From contig JBDSMH010000083.1 of NCBI GenBank assembly GCA_039915945.1, forward strand, positions 1 through 6,771: a DNA stretch of 6,771 nucleotides, written 5' to 3'. This document shows, piece by piece, positions 1 through 6,459 of this stretch; position 1 is the stretch's first letter; every line of letters starts with the position of its first letter. The translations under genes and the position numbers were made by a program. This DNA is from DATLFA01 sp039915945. GTDB lineage: Bacteria; Actinomycetota; Acidimicrobiia; Acidimicrobiales; WLNW01. The notes under the pieces are model-generated. The model did no database searches. It was not told the DNA's origin and saw only the letters and a program-made list of their open reading frames with translations.

Positions 1-222
1 GCCGAGCGGACGGTGGTCCCGATCGCCGGCATCGTGCTCGCGCTGGAGCTGGCCAGCCGCTACCTCGCCGACCACCTCGACGGCGACTGGTACTTCGCCG
101 TCGACCCGGGCGCCACCACCCGTCAACGGGCGCAGCTGCAGATGCGCCGCGCCGTTCGTCAGCTCGACGTACTCGACGACTTGCGCGAGCGGGCCGAGAA
201 CCTGCTATCCACTCGACCGTGA
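1..222 (+). CDS. C-terminal end of an aminoglycoside-phosphotransferase-fold kinase (partial)
   Basis: The reading frame is open from the first base and ends at TGA 220-222, so only the last 73 residues are visible and the start lies outside the window. The segment reads as two amphipathic helices around a LASRYLADHLDGDWYF block, followed by a basic and acidic helix (QLQMRRAVRQLDVLDDLRER). From memory, this pattern of RFLTDYLxGDxYF plus a helix of the RARTQ type closes the C-terminal lobe of NahK-like sugar kinases of the APH fold (N-acetylhexosamine 1-kinase relatives). The catalytic HGD and DxD motifs would be upstream and cannot be checked, so the substrate is unknown. Its stop codon overlaps the GTG start of nudC by 4 bases (GTGA), which implies co-transcription and translational coupling. 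It could instead be another all-helical protein end. The coding call is firm; the family call is moderate. Confidence 0.6.
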   Translation, partial: AERTVVPIAGIVLALELASRYLADHLDGDWYFAVDPGATTRQRAQLQMRRAVRQLDVLDDLRERAENLLSTRP

Positions 223-1058
223 CCGATTCTGTGTTCGATCTCAGCGCACTGTTCGCCCCGCCAGAAGACGACGCTCACTGGATGGTGGTGCGCGGATCCG
301 ACGTCGCGATACGCATCGATGCCGAGCCCGGCGGCCATTTTCCTACGACACAGGAACTGCTGCACCCCCATGTCCGCGACAGCGGGCATCATCTCGGCCG
401 CCACGAAGAGCGGCACTACTTCACCCTCGACGCGAACGGCGGCATCGATCTGCCCGACGGCTTCGAATATGTCGCGTTGCGCGGGTTGTACGCGCACCTC
501 GGCGACTCGCTCTGGTATGCGGCGGGTCGCGCGGTACAACTCATCGAGTGGGCGCGGACGCACAAGTTCTGCGGTCGCTGCGGCGCTCCGACGGCGCCCG
601 TCCCCGGCGAACGGGCCATGGGTTGCGCGGGGTGTGGATTGCAGCAGTATCCGCGGGTCGCACCGGCGGTCATCATGGTCGTGCATCGCGGCGACGAGAT
701 GTTGTTGGCGCAGGGCGCGCGCTTCCCGATGAAGGTGTATTCGGCGCTCGCCGGTTTCGTCGAACCCGGCGAGTCGCTCGAGCAGGCGGTGCGCCGTGAA
801 GTGCGCGAAGAGGTGGGTGTGACTGTGGGCGCCGTCGACTACTTCGACAGCCAATCGTGGCCGTTCCCCAATTCGTTGATGATCGGGTTCTACGCGGCGT
901 ACGAGAGCGGCGACCTCGTGCTCGACCCCGTCGAGATCCTCGACGCCGGATGGTTCCGTTCGTACGACTTCCCCAACTTGGGCTTTGGCCCGCCGAGCAT
1001 CGCTCGTCTCTTGATCGACAACTTCGTCGCGAACGGCCCTGTGCGCGCCAAGCGTTAG
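219..1058 (+). CDS. nudC: NAD(H) pyrophosphatase / NAD-capped RNA decapping Nudix hydrolase NudC
   Basis: This 279-residue protein splits NADH or NAD+ into NMN(H) and AMP; E. coli NudC also removes NAD caps from RNA 5' ends. Residues 1-110 form the divergent N-terminal domain. A zinc ribbon follows, with Cys118, Cys121, Cys136 and Cys139 in the same CxxC-14-CxxC spacing as E. coli NudC. The Nudix box spans 179-201 and matches GX5EX7REUXEEXGU exactly, with catalytic Glu194, Glu197 and Glu198; Glu239 matches the fourth metal-binding glutamate of E. coli NudC at a constant offset of 20. The NudC hallmark after the box reads SQSWPFPNS (211-219), against the usual SQPWPFPxS, so one proline is replaced by serine. 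The length is close to the family norm (E. coli 257). The GTG start at 219 is chosen because it gives a GTGA overlap with the upstream kinase stop; no Shine-Dalgarno is visible, so coupling is likely. The protein is expected to be cytosolic. Confidence 0.95.
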   Translation: MTDSVFDLSALFAPPEDDAHWMVVRGSDVAIRIDAEPGGHFPTTQELLHPHVRDSGHHLGRHEERHYFTLDANGGIDLPDGFEYVALRGLYAHLGDSLWYAAGRAVQLIEWARTHKFCGRCGAPTAPVPGERAMGCAGCGLQQYPRVAPAVIMVVHRGDEMLLAQGARFPMKVYSALAGFVEPGESLEQAVRREVREEVGVTVGAVDYFDSQSWPFPNSLMIGFYAAYESGDLVLDPVEILDAGWFRSYDFPNLGFGPPSIARLLIDNFVANGPVRAKR

Positions 1059-1912
1059 TCGTTTTGTTCGCGCAGGAATTGCTCGACTTCGGCGGCGATC
1101 TCGTCGCCCGACGGCAACTCGCTCGATCGATCTTGGCGCATCATGTCGTCTTGGATCTCGAGCTGGCGCACCATCTGCACATGCTCTTCATTGCGCGCGA
1201 TCAGGTCGGCGAGATGCATCTGCACACTGGCCGCCTGTTGTGTGAGATCGCTCACGTCGAAGTCGTGGCCCGTGAGGCCGCGCACCCCGTCGAGCAGCGC
1301 GATCGTCGCGGCCGGATACGTCATCGACGACGCGTAGTGCGGTACCTGTGCCCACACGCCGATCGCCGGTATGCCGTGCGCCGCGCATTCGTGCTCGACA
1401 ACCGCGTGGATGCCCGAGGGCACGTCGATGGTGGTGCGGAGGAACCCGAGCTGGTGCGCAAGGTCGGCACTCGTAGCGGTGGCGGTGAGATGCGGTGGCC
1501 GCGTGTGTGGAGTGGCGGCGGGATACGCGCCGAGGTTGACGAGCAGGCTGACGTCGAACTCCATCGCGAGATCGCATACGGCGCGGCCGAACGACGGCCA
1601 GAGATGGTCGGGCTCGGGGCCGATGAGCAACAACAGCTCGCGGCCGGTGCGGTCGCGCCGTAGGTACAACTCGATGGCGGGCCAGCTGAGGCGCGTGTTG
1701 ATGCCGTCGACGAGATGCATCACCGGCCGCCGGGCGCGGTAGTCGAGCAGCGCTTCGGAGTCGAAGGTCGCGAGTGCGTCGCCGCGCTGCTCGCCGAGGA
1801 TCGTCTGTGCCGCCGCGCTCGCGGCGCCGCCGGCGTCGATGAAGCCGTCGAAGTAGGTGATGAGCAGCGGATCGTCGATCGACGGCCGGCTGTGCAACTC
1901 GAAGAGCGCCAC
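1055..1912 (-). CDS. PAC2-family protein (proteasome-assembly-chaperone-like)
   Basis: This 285-residue protein matches the actinobacterial PAC2 family (formerly DUF75) in layout. The N-terminal strand and turn around LLITYFDGFIDAGGAAS (17-33) is the family's most recognisable block. It is followed by VMHLVDG (64-70), a LLLLIGPEPDHLW strand-turn (93-105), VSLLVNLGAYPA (121-132) and GIPAIGVWAQVPHY (180-193). A charged helical tail ends in a GDEIAAEVEQFLREQ segment (269-283), similar to the tails I recall in mycobacterial relatives. Eukaryotic PAC2 helps assemble proteasome alpha rings; the role of the bacterial proteins is unsettled, and the tail here does not end in an HbYX motif. The GTG start at 1912 is chosen because it gives the expected MALFELHS beginning 6 bases after the upstream kinase stop; AGGCGG overlapping that stop could serve as a weak ribosome binding site. 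Its TAA stop interlocks with the nudC stop on the other strand. Confidence 0.85.
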   Translation of the reverse strand: MALFELHSRPSIDDPLLITYFDGFIDAGGAASAAAQTILGEQRGDALATFDSEALLDYRARRPVMHLVDGINTRLSWPAIELYLRRDRTGRELLLLIGPEPDHLWPSFGRAVCDLAMEFDVSLLVNLGAYPAATPHTRPPHLTATATSADLAHQLGFLRTTIDVPSGIHAVVEHECAAHGIPAIGVWAQVPHYASSMTYPAATIALLDGVRGLTGHDFDVSDLTQQAASVQMHLADLIARNEEHVQMVRQLEIQDDMMRQDRSSELPSGDEIAAEVEQFLREQND

Positions 1913-1918
1913 GGCCGC

Positions 1919-2965
1919 CTACAGCGTCCGAGCGATGACAGCCGCCTGCGACGACAAGTGATCGACACGCCGGATGAACGTGCTGATGTCCTGGCCCGCG
2001 GCGCGATCGCCCATGGCCCCGGCGACGTAGCGCGAGTAGACGCCCTCGAGGATGCACGCCACCTTCCAACTCGCGAACGCCATGTAGTAGTCGAGTTGGG
2101 TCAGGTCGCGTTTGGAGCGTGCGGCGTAACGAGTGATGAGCTCGGCGCGGGTGGAGAACCCCGGCTCGGCCGATGGCGGTGAGTCGAGCGCGTGCTGCGC
2201 GTCGCCGTCTTCGCCCCAATACACGAGCAGCTGCGCGAGATCGGCCAGGACATCACCGAGGGTGCACAGCTCCCAGTCGAGCACGGCGCGTACGGAACCG
2301 TCGTCACCAAAGATGCAGTTGTCGAGGCGGTAGTCGCCGTGCACGATGCCCGAACCCTGTTGCTCGGGAATGCGCGCCACGAGCAACTCGTGGACTTCGT
2401 CGATCTCGGGTATCTCGCGCGTCTTCGAATCGTGGAACTGCATCCGCCAGCGCTTGAGCTGGCGCGCGATGTAGCCGTCTTTGCGACCGAGATCGCCGAG
2501 CCCGATCGCGTCGACATCGGCCTCATGGATGTCGACCAAGGTGTCGATGAGCGCGTTGCTGGCGGTGGTGCGCACGGGCACGGCCATCGTCTGCGCCGCC
2601 TCACGGTTGCGCAACACGATGCCGTCGACGAAGCCCATGACGTAGAACGACGAACCGTTGACGCTTTCGTCGGTGCACAGCCCATAAAGGGGCGCGACAG
2701 GAACCTTGGTCGGCTGCAACGCCGCCACGATCTTGAACTCGCGGCCCATGTCGTGCGCGGTGGCGAGCACGTGGCCGAGCGGGGGGCGGCGCAGGGCGTA
2801 TGCGTTGCCGTTGCTATCGGTGACGCGAAACGTCAGGTTGGAGTGTCCACCGGCGATGAGCTCGAAGTGGAACGGCGGCTTGGACGCCGGGTCATGCTCG
2901 CGCAACCACGCGGTGACCCCTTCGGCGTCGATGCCGGTAATCGAAGGAACGGTGGACCCTGCCAT
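1919..2965 (-). CDS. APH-fold phosphotransferase of the ACAD10/ACAD11 N-domain type
   Basis: This 348-residue kinase-like protein carries a glycine-rich loop AGGHSNLTFRV (38-48), an ALRRPP segment (57-62) where classical kinases have the lysine strand, and MGREF (73-77) with the helix-C glutamate. It also has the catalytic loop HGDYRLDN (209-216, Asp211 as probable base and Asn216 as metal ligand) and VLDWELCTLGD (228-238), with Asp230 as the second metal ligand. The LRRPPLGHVLATAHDMGREF-like block is typical of phosphotransferases related to the N-terminal kinase domain of human ACAD10/11, which is linked to phosphorylation of hydroxyacyl-CoA compounds. Bacterial homologues are often wrongly labelled aminoglycoside resistance. 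The real substrate here is unknown, and no acyl-CoA dehydrogenase gene is in view. The open frame extends upstream to 3307, but ATG 2965 is preferred: homology begins just after it and the extension would run over the thioredoxin gene. No clear Shine-Dalgarno precedes it. It forms an operon with the PAC2 gene. Confidence 0.88.
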   Translation of the reverse strand: MAGSTVPSITGIDAEGVTAWLREHDPASKPPFHFELIAGGHSNLTFRVTDSNGNAYALRRPPLGHVLATAHDMGREFKIVAALQPTKVPVAPLYGLCTDESVNGSSFYVMGFVDGIVLRNREAAQTMAVPVRTTASNALIDTLVDIHEADVDAIGLGDLGRKDGYIARQLKRWRMQFHDSKTREIPEIDEVHELLVARIPEQQGSGIVHGDYRLDNCIFGDDGSVRAVLDWELCTLGDVLADLAQLLVYWGEDGDAQHALDSPPSAEPGFSTRAELITRYAARSKRDLTQLDYYMAFASWKVACILEGVYSRYVAGAMGDRAAGQDISTFIRRVDHLSSQAAVIARTL

Positions 2966-2972
2966 CGTCGCA

Positions 2973-2978
2973 ACCGTA
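2973..2978 (-). promoter_or_regulatory. Candidate -10 box for a leaderless kinase-PAC2 transcript
   Basis: Read on the minus strand, TACGGT fits the actinobacterial TANNNT pattern and ends 7 bases before the ATG at 2965. That spacing would place transcription initiation at or next to the start codon, which would explain the missing Shine-Dalgarno. No -35 element is recognisable upstream, and a six-base match is weak on its own. Confidence 0.3.
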
Positions 2979-3101
2979 GTGCCAGCACCCCCCGCGAGGG
3001 TGGCTCCGCCGTGCCGCAAGATGAGCCGGGAACCGTACGCTGTAGCGCGGCCGGAACGACCGGCGGACAGGGCCCGAGTGGCCCCGGCGCAGTGAGAAGT
3101 T

Positions 3102-3107
3102 AGGTAG
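3102..3107 (+). promoter_or_regulatory. Ribosome binding site of the thioredoxin-TPR gene
   Basis: AGGTAG lies 6 bases before ATG 3114, a good distance for a Shine-Dalgarno site, and it supports that start. No longer in-frame start fits better. Confidence 0.5.
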
Positions 3108-3113
3108 AGCCCG

Positions 3114-3815
3114 ATGGTCGACGTAACCGATGCGACGTTCCAGACTGACGTCATCGAGGCCTCGCACTCCGTGGCGGTCGTGGTCGATTTGTGGGCGCCG
3201 TGGTGCGGGCCCTGCCGCACGCTTGGCCCCATCCTCGAAAAGGTGATCGACGAGACCAAGGGGCAGGTCGTGTTGGCCAAGGTCAACGTCGACGAGAACC
3301 CCGGCATCTCCCAGGCGTTCCAGGTGCAGTCGATCCCTGCGGTCTATGCCATCAAGGACGGTCGCCCGGTAGGGGAGTTCCTGGGGTCCAAGAGCGAGGC
3401 GTGGGTACGCTCCTTCGTCGAACAATTGCTGCCGACCGGCGTCGAGTCCGAGATCGGCGACCTGCTCACCGCCGGCGACGAACCATCGCTGCGCAAGATC
3501 CTCGACATCGACCCGGGCCACGCGGTCGCCATCGTCAAGCTGGGTGAGATCCTCGTGCACTCTGATCGGGGCGACGAGGCGTTGGCGCTGCTCGAGCGCA
3601 TTCCCGAAACCGCCGATACGCGTCGCATTGCGGCGCTCGCGCGCGGCGGTGTCGCGCTGGTCAGCGATGTCGAGAGCAAGTTCGACGCGCTGTTGCCCCG
3701 CGTCAAGGCCGACGAGGAAGCCCGCCAGGAATATCTCGACATCCTCGAGTTGCTCGGCCCCGACGATCCTCGCACCGCGACCTACCGCCGTCGGTTGACC
3801 TCCGCGCTCTTCTGA
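3114..3815 (+). CDS. cnoX: Thioredoxin-TPR co-chaperone, CnoX/YbbN-like
   Basis: This 233-residue cytosolic protein joins a complete thioredoxin domain to a helical C-terminal region. The thioredoxin part (about 1-108) has VVVDLWAPW with buried Asp25, the redox motif WCGPC at 30-34 (Cys31 and Cys34) and the cis-proline in SIPAV (Pro75). Residues about 110-233 are helical with TPR-like repeats, for example the LGEILVHSDRGDEALALLERIP stretch around 143-164, as in YbbN/CnoX. E. coli CnoX binds clients and GroEL but has lost the second catalytic arrangement. This protein keeps both cysteines, as alphaproteobacterial CnoX does, so it may act as both reductase and holdase (inference). It is somewhat shorter than E. 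coli CnoX (284). It has its own promoter region shared with the divergent kinase, and a hairpin follows 25 bases after its TGA. A plain tetratricopeptide thioredoxin of other function remains possible. Confidence 0.88.
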   Translation: MVDVTDATFQTDVIEASHSVAVVVDLWAPWCGPCRTLGPILEKVIDETKGQVVLAKVNVDENPGISQAFQVQSIPAVYAIKDGRPVGEFLGSKSEAWVRSFVEQLLPTGVESEIGDLLTAGDEPSLRKILDIDPGHAVAIVKLGEILVHSDRGDEALALLERIPETADTRRIAALARGGVALVSDVESKFDALLPRVKADEEARQEYLDILELLGPDDPRTATYRRRLTSALF

Positions 3816-3840
3816 GCGTTCGCCCTTCCCACTGTCACTG

Positions 3841-3860
3841 GCCCTCGCTACTGTGAGGGC
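3841..3860 (+). terminator. Hairpin after the thioredoxin gene, probable weak terminator
   Basis: GCCCTCGC and GTGAGGGC pair as an 8-base stem with one G-U pair around the four-base loop TACT. It starts 25 bases after the stop codon at 3815 and comes before the comEA ribosome binding site. The following bases (ACTCCTTCCCCTCCC) are pyrimidine-rich but lack a proper T tract, so this may be an I-shaped actinobacterial terminator, an attenuator, or an mRNA 3' end stabiliser. Confidence 0.5.
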
Positions 3861-3920
3861 ACTCCTTCCCCTCCCGGTTCGATCCGGCTGACGTCGCTCT
3901 TGCGCGCCCGGCCGGCCCAC

Positions 3921-3928
3921 GAGGGAGG
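3921..3928 (+). promoter_or_regulatory. Strong ribosome binding site that fixes the TTG start of comEA
   Basis: GAGGGAGG is the best Shine-Dalgarno match in the window and sits 6 bases before TTG 3935. There is no competing ATG or GTG at that distance, so it decides for the unusual TTG start codon. I see no clear promoter in the rest of the 119-base gap (3816-3934) apart from the hairpin at 3841-3860. Confidence 0.7.
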
Positions 3929-3934
3929 CTGCGG

Positions 3935-4654
3935 TTGCAGCAGCGCAGTGAGCCCGAGGCTCCCGAATTCGCCGACGGTCGCGACGCGGGTGGCCGGCCG
4001 ATGCCGGCCGCAGTGGTGGCGTCGATGCAGCGGATGGCGCTGACCTACCGATTCGTGCGCAACCATCCGGTGCGCGTCGCGTCGATGGTGACGGCGATCG
4101 TCCTCGTCGCAGTGATCGCTTGGCGCGTGCTGGCCGCGCCGGTGGCGGGCGCGCCCGAGGCACAGTTGCCCCTCGCCACACGGGGCGCCGCGAGCGCCGG
4201 CGCGGCCGCGCCCGCCACTTCGCGCGGCACCGAGGTCGTCATCCATGTCGCGGGCGCGGTCGTCAGCCCCGGCGTCTACCGGCTGAGCGACGGTGCGCGC
4301 ACCATCGACGCCATCAGTGCCGCGGGTGGCGCGCGCGCTGATGCCGACGTGGCGCGGGTCAACCTCGCGGCTCGGTTGAGCGATGGGTTGCGCGTCTATG
4401 TCCCGGCGCTAGGCGAGACGGCCGCGCCGATCGTCGACGGTTCGTCCGATACGGCGGCGCAAGGGCCCGTCAATCTCAACACCGCAACTACGGACCAACT
4501 CGACGCGTTGCCCGGTGTCGGCCCCGCGACCGCAACCGCCATCATCGCGTACCGTCGCGATCACGGTCCGTTCGCTTCGATCGAGCAGTTGCTCGACGTG
4601 CCCGGTATCGGCCCTTCCAAGCTTGCGCAGATCCGCGCGTTGATCGTCGTATGA
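3935..4654 (+). CDS. comEA: ComEA-type competence DNA-binding protein (SLBB + helix-hairpin-helix)
   Basis: This 239-residue protein is built as a membrane-anchored DNA receptor. A basic, proline-rich cytosolic head (1-47) leads to one transmembrane helix at about 48-70 (MVTAIVLVAVIAW core). A low-complexity Ala/Gly linker (70-98) precedes an SLBB domain at about 100-160 (VVIHVAGAVVSPGVYRL, then TIDAISAAGGA). A C-terminal helix-hairpin-helix pair follows at about 178-237, with hairpins GVGPATA (194-200) and GIGPSKL (224-230). The NLNTAT entry and the DALPGVGP / DVPGIGP turns are characteristic of ComEA, which binds double-stranded DNA outside the membrane and passes it to ComEC. The TTG start is supported by a strong ribosome binding site 6 bases upstream. 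The stop overlaps the comEC start as ATGA, so the two are translationally coupled. Confidence 0.93.
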   Translation: MQQRSEPEAPEFADGRDAGGRPMPAAVVASMQRMALTYRFVRNHPVRVASMVTAIVLVAVIAWRVLAAPVAGAPEAQLPLATRGAASAGAAAPATSRGTEVVIHVAGAVVSPGVYRLSDGARTIDAISAAGGARADADVARVNLAARLSDGLRVYVPALGETAAPIVDGSSDTAAQGPVNLNTATTDQLDALPGVGPATATAIIAYRRDHGPFASIEQLLDVPGIGPSKLAQIRALIVV

Positions 4655-6459
4655 GCGGCGACCGCACACGCGTGTTGAGCGACGCCGCCGCGATCGCGAT
4701 GGCCCTCGGGTCGTTCGCCGCGGCCATGATCGGGTGGTCGATCGCCGTATGGATACCGCTCGTCGGCGTGGTCATTGCGCTGCTGACGCGCCGGCCGTTG
4801 CTGCTCGTCGTGGCCGTCGTGGTGCTGGCCGCCGCGTTGGGCGCGCGCAGCGACCGTGGGCTCGCGGTACACGTCGCACAACGCGAGGTCCGCGCGTGGG
4901 TCACGGTGATGCGCGATCCCGAACAATTCGGCGCCGCGACGCGACTCGACGTGCGGCTCGGGCGCATGCGCCTAGAGATCAACGCATACGGCGCGCCGGC
5001 CCGTGCACTCAGCGGCCTGTTGGTGGGGGAGCGGGTCGAGTTGACCGGCACGGTGCGGCCGCGGCCGGCCTACGCGCCGTGGCTCGACCAGCGCCACGTC
5101 GTCGGCCGCCTCGACGTGCGCGACGTGTATGCGACTCGACCCGCAGCGTGGCCGTACTCGTGGGCCAACGCGCTGCGCCGCACGTTGCACGACGGCGCAA
5201 ATTCGCTCGGTCGAGACCATCGTGGTCTGTTCACCGGCTTCGTCTTCGGTGATGACCGCGATCAGCCGTCAACGGTTGCCGACGACTTCCGGGGTTCGGG
5301 GTTGGGGCATCTCTTGGCTGTCTCCGGCGAAAATGTGGCCTTCGTCGCCGCGCTACTCGCGCCACTGTTCAAGCGGCTCGACTTCCGCGTGCGATTCGCG
5401 GCGCTGTCCACGGCGTTGGCGTTCTTCGCGCTCGTGACGCGATTCGAGCCGTCGGTATTGCGCGCCATCGTGATGGCATCGATCGCCGGGCTGGCGGCCG
5501 CGATGGGTCGCACCGTGAGCACCCGGCGCATCATCGCATTGACGTGTACGACGCTCGTGCTCGTCGACCCCGTCATCACGCGCTCGGTGGGTTTCCAGCT
5601 CTCACTATTGGCCACCGCGGGCATCGTCGAGCTCGCACCGTCGATCGCGTCGCGGCTGCCGGGCCCGCGGTGGTTGGCGTTGGGCGCATCGGTGACGATT
5701 GCGGCGCAGCTCGCGGTGGCCCCCGTAGAAGTTGCTCGCTTCGGTGGTATGCCGTTGGCGGCACTGCCGGCCAACGTCCTCGCGGCACCGGCCGCAGGCC
5801 CGATCATGATGTGGGGTCTCACCGCGGGCGTGGTCGCGGGCATCACCGGTGGCCCGATCGCCACCGTCGTGCATCTGCCCACGCGCGCGCTCGTGTGGTG
5901 GGTCGCCACCGCGGCGCGTGTCGCGGCGCGTGCGCCACTCGGCGAATTGCGGGCGCGACATCTGCTCGTGTTGATGGTCGCCGCAGTTGTGTTCGCACTG
6001 AGTCGCACCAAGAGTGCGCGCCACGTCGCGGTCGCTCTCGCAGTGGTCGCGTTGGCGCAACCGCCGTTGACCTTCGGCCATCTCGCGGCGGGTCAGCATC
6101 CACTGGCCACCGGCATCACCGTGGTGCGCGGTACCGACGGCACCACGGTGCTCACCATCGACGACACGGCTCGCGCTCGTTCGACACTCGAGGCGCTGCG
6201 CCGGCACGGCATTCGCCGCGTCGCGCTCGTTGTCGCGGTCGACGGCGGTCGCGCGAGCGGTGAGGTGGTGCGCGCGCTGCGCAGCCGCCTGGCGATCAGC
6301 GACATCTGGGCGCCGGCGCAGCACCAGATCAGGGGCGCGCGCACGCCATCGTTGGGCGCGTACCGCGTCGGGCTGTTCGAGATCGAGGTGACGTCGACGT
6401 CCGCGCCGTTGCAGACGATGCCCCGTGTAGCGTCCGATCCGCCCATACTGAGGCGTTGA
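4651..6459 (+). CDS. comEC: ComEC/Rec2-type DNA uptake channel with degenerate C-terminal domain
   Basis: ComEC moves single-stranded DNA across the cytoplasmic membrane during natural transformation. This copy has 602 residues, shorter than B. subtilis ComEC (about 776). Membrane helices lie at about 12-45 and 49-65. A soluble DUF4131/OB-like segment follows (about 75-165, with VELTGTVRPR). The polytopic Competence domain runs from about 190 to 470, with the family landmarks GFVFGDDRD (196-204), GLGHLLAVSGENVAF (217-231; most relatives have SGLHV or SGQNV), PSVLRAIVMA (267-276) and SVGFQLSLLATAGI (312-325). The tail at 485-602 resembles the first half of the usual metallo-beta-lactamase domain (ITVVRGTDGTTVLTIDD, then HGIRRVALVVAVDGG), but the HxHxDH metal motif is absent. 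ATG 4651 overlaps the comEA stop. The gene ends 9 bases from a convergent integrase gene. Identity is firm; whether the tail is intact or trimmed is uncertain. Confidence 0.93.
   Translation: MSGDRTRVLSDAAAIAMALGSFAAAMIGWSIAVWIPLVGVVIALLTRRPLLLVVAVVVLAAALGARSDRGLAVHVAQREVRAWVTVMRDPEQFGAATRLDVRLGRMRLEINAYGAPARALSGLLVGERVELTGTVRPRPAYAPWLDQRHVVGRLDVRDVYATRPAAWPYSWANALRRTLHDGANSLGRDHRGLFTGFVFGDDRDQPSTVADDFRGSGLGHLLAVSGENVAFVAALLAPLFKRLDFRVRFAALSTALAFFALVTRFEPSVLRAIVMASIAGLAAAMGRTVSTRRIIALTCTTLVLVDPVITRSVGFQLSLLATAGIVELAPSIASRLPGPRWLALGASVTIAAQLAVAPVEVARFGGMPLAALPANVLAAPAAGPIMMWGLTAGVVAGITGGPIATVVHLPTRALVWWVATAARVAARAPLGELRARHLLVLMVAAVVFALSRTKSARHVAVALAVVALAQPPLTFGHLAAGQHPLATGITVVRGTDGTTVLTIDDTARARSTLEALRRHGIRRVALVVAVDGGRASGEVVRALRSRLAISDIWAPAQHQIRGARTPSLGAYRVGLFEIEVTSTSAPLQTMPRVASDPPILRR

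Larger units (their letters stand above)
2966..3113. promoter_or_regulatory. Divergent intergenic control region between the kinase and thioredoxin genes
   Basis: These 148 non-coding bases separate two head-to-head genes, so promoters for both directions must lie here or in the flanking coding ends. Toward the thioredoxin gene, TACGCT at 3036-3041 fits an actinobacterial TANNNT -10 box, without a recognisable -35. Toward the kinase, a -10-like hexamer at 2973-2978 is listed separately. A short inverted repeat CACCC (2986-2990) / GGGTG (2998-3002) with a 7-base G/C-rich loop lies between them and might be an operator or chance in G/C-rich DNA. I see no riboswitch-like architecture. Confidence 0.5.

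Noticed and set aside
857..1663. 268-residue plus-strand open frame from nudC into the PAC2 gene
   Set aside because: It is out of frame with nudC and antisense to the PAC2 gene, with Arg-rich composition and no domain.
1188..2219. 343-residue minus-strand open frame across the kinase and PAC2 genes
   Set aside because: It is almost entirely arginine-rich out-of-frame translation, overlapping two genes with clear homology.
1919..2965. Aminoglycoside resistance gene
   Set aside because: The LRRPPLGHVL and MGREF blocks point to the ACAD10-type phosphotransferases, not to antibiotic kinases, and nothing nearby suggests resistance.
2192..3103. 303-residue plus-strand open frame opposite the phosphotransferase gene
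   Set aside because: It is a complement shadow of the kinase frame with no family motif and no convincing ribosome binding site.
2966..3307. 114-residue N-terminal extension of the kinase
   Set aside because: The extension would cross the thioredoxin start, is Ser/Thr-rich without homology, and kinase similarity begins only after ATG 2965.
3874..3892. GGTTCGATCC resembling a tRNA T-loop
   Set aside because: The flanking bases do not form a T-stem, and no acceptor, D or anticodon arm exists upstream; it is not a tRNA or a clear tRNA remnant.
2892..4181. Long minus-strand open frame opposite the thioredoxin and comEA genes
   Set aside because: It has no recognisable domain, is rich in Arg/Asp/Gly runs, and mirrors two well-supported plus-strand genes; this is the usual antisense openness of high-GC coding DNA.
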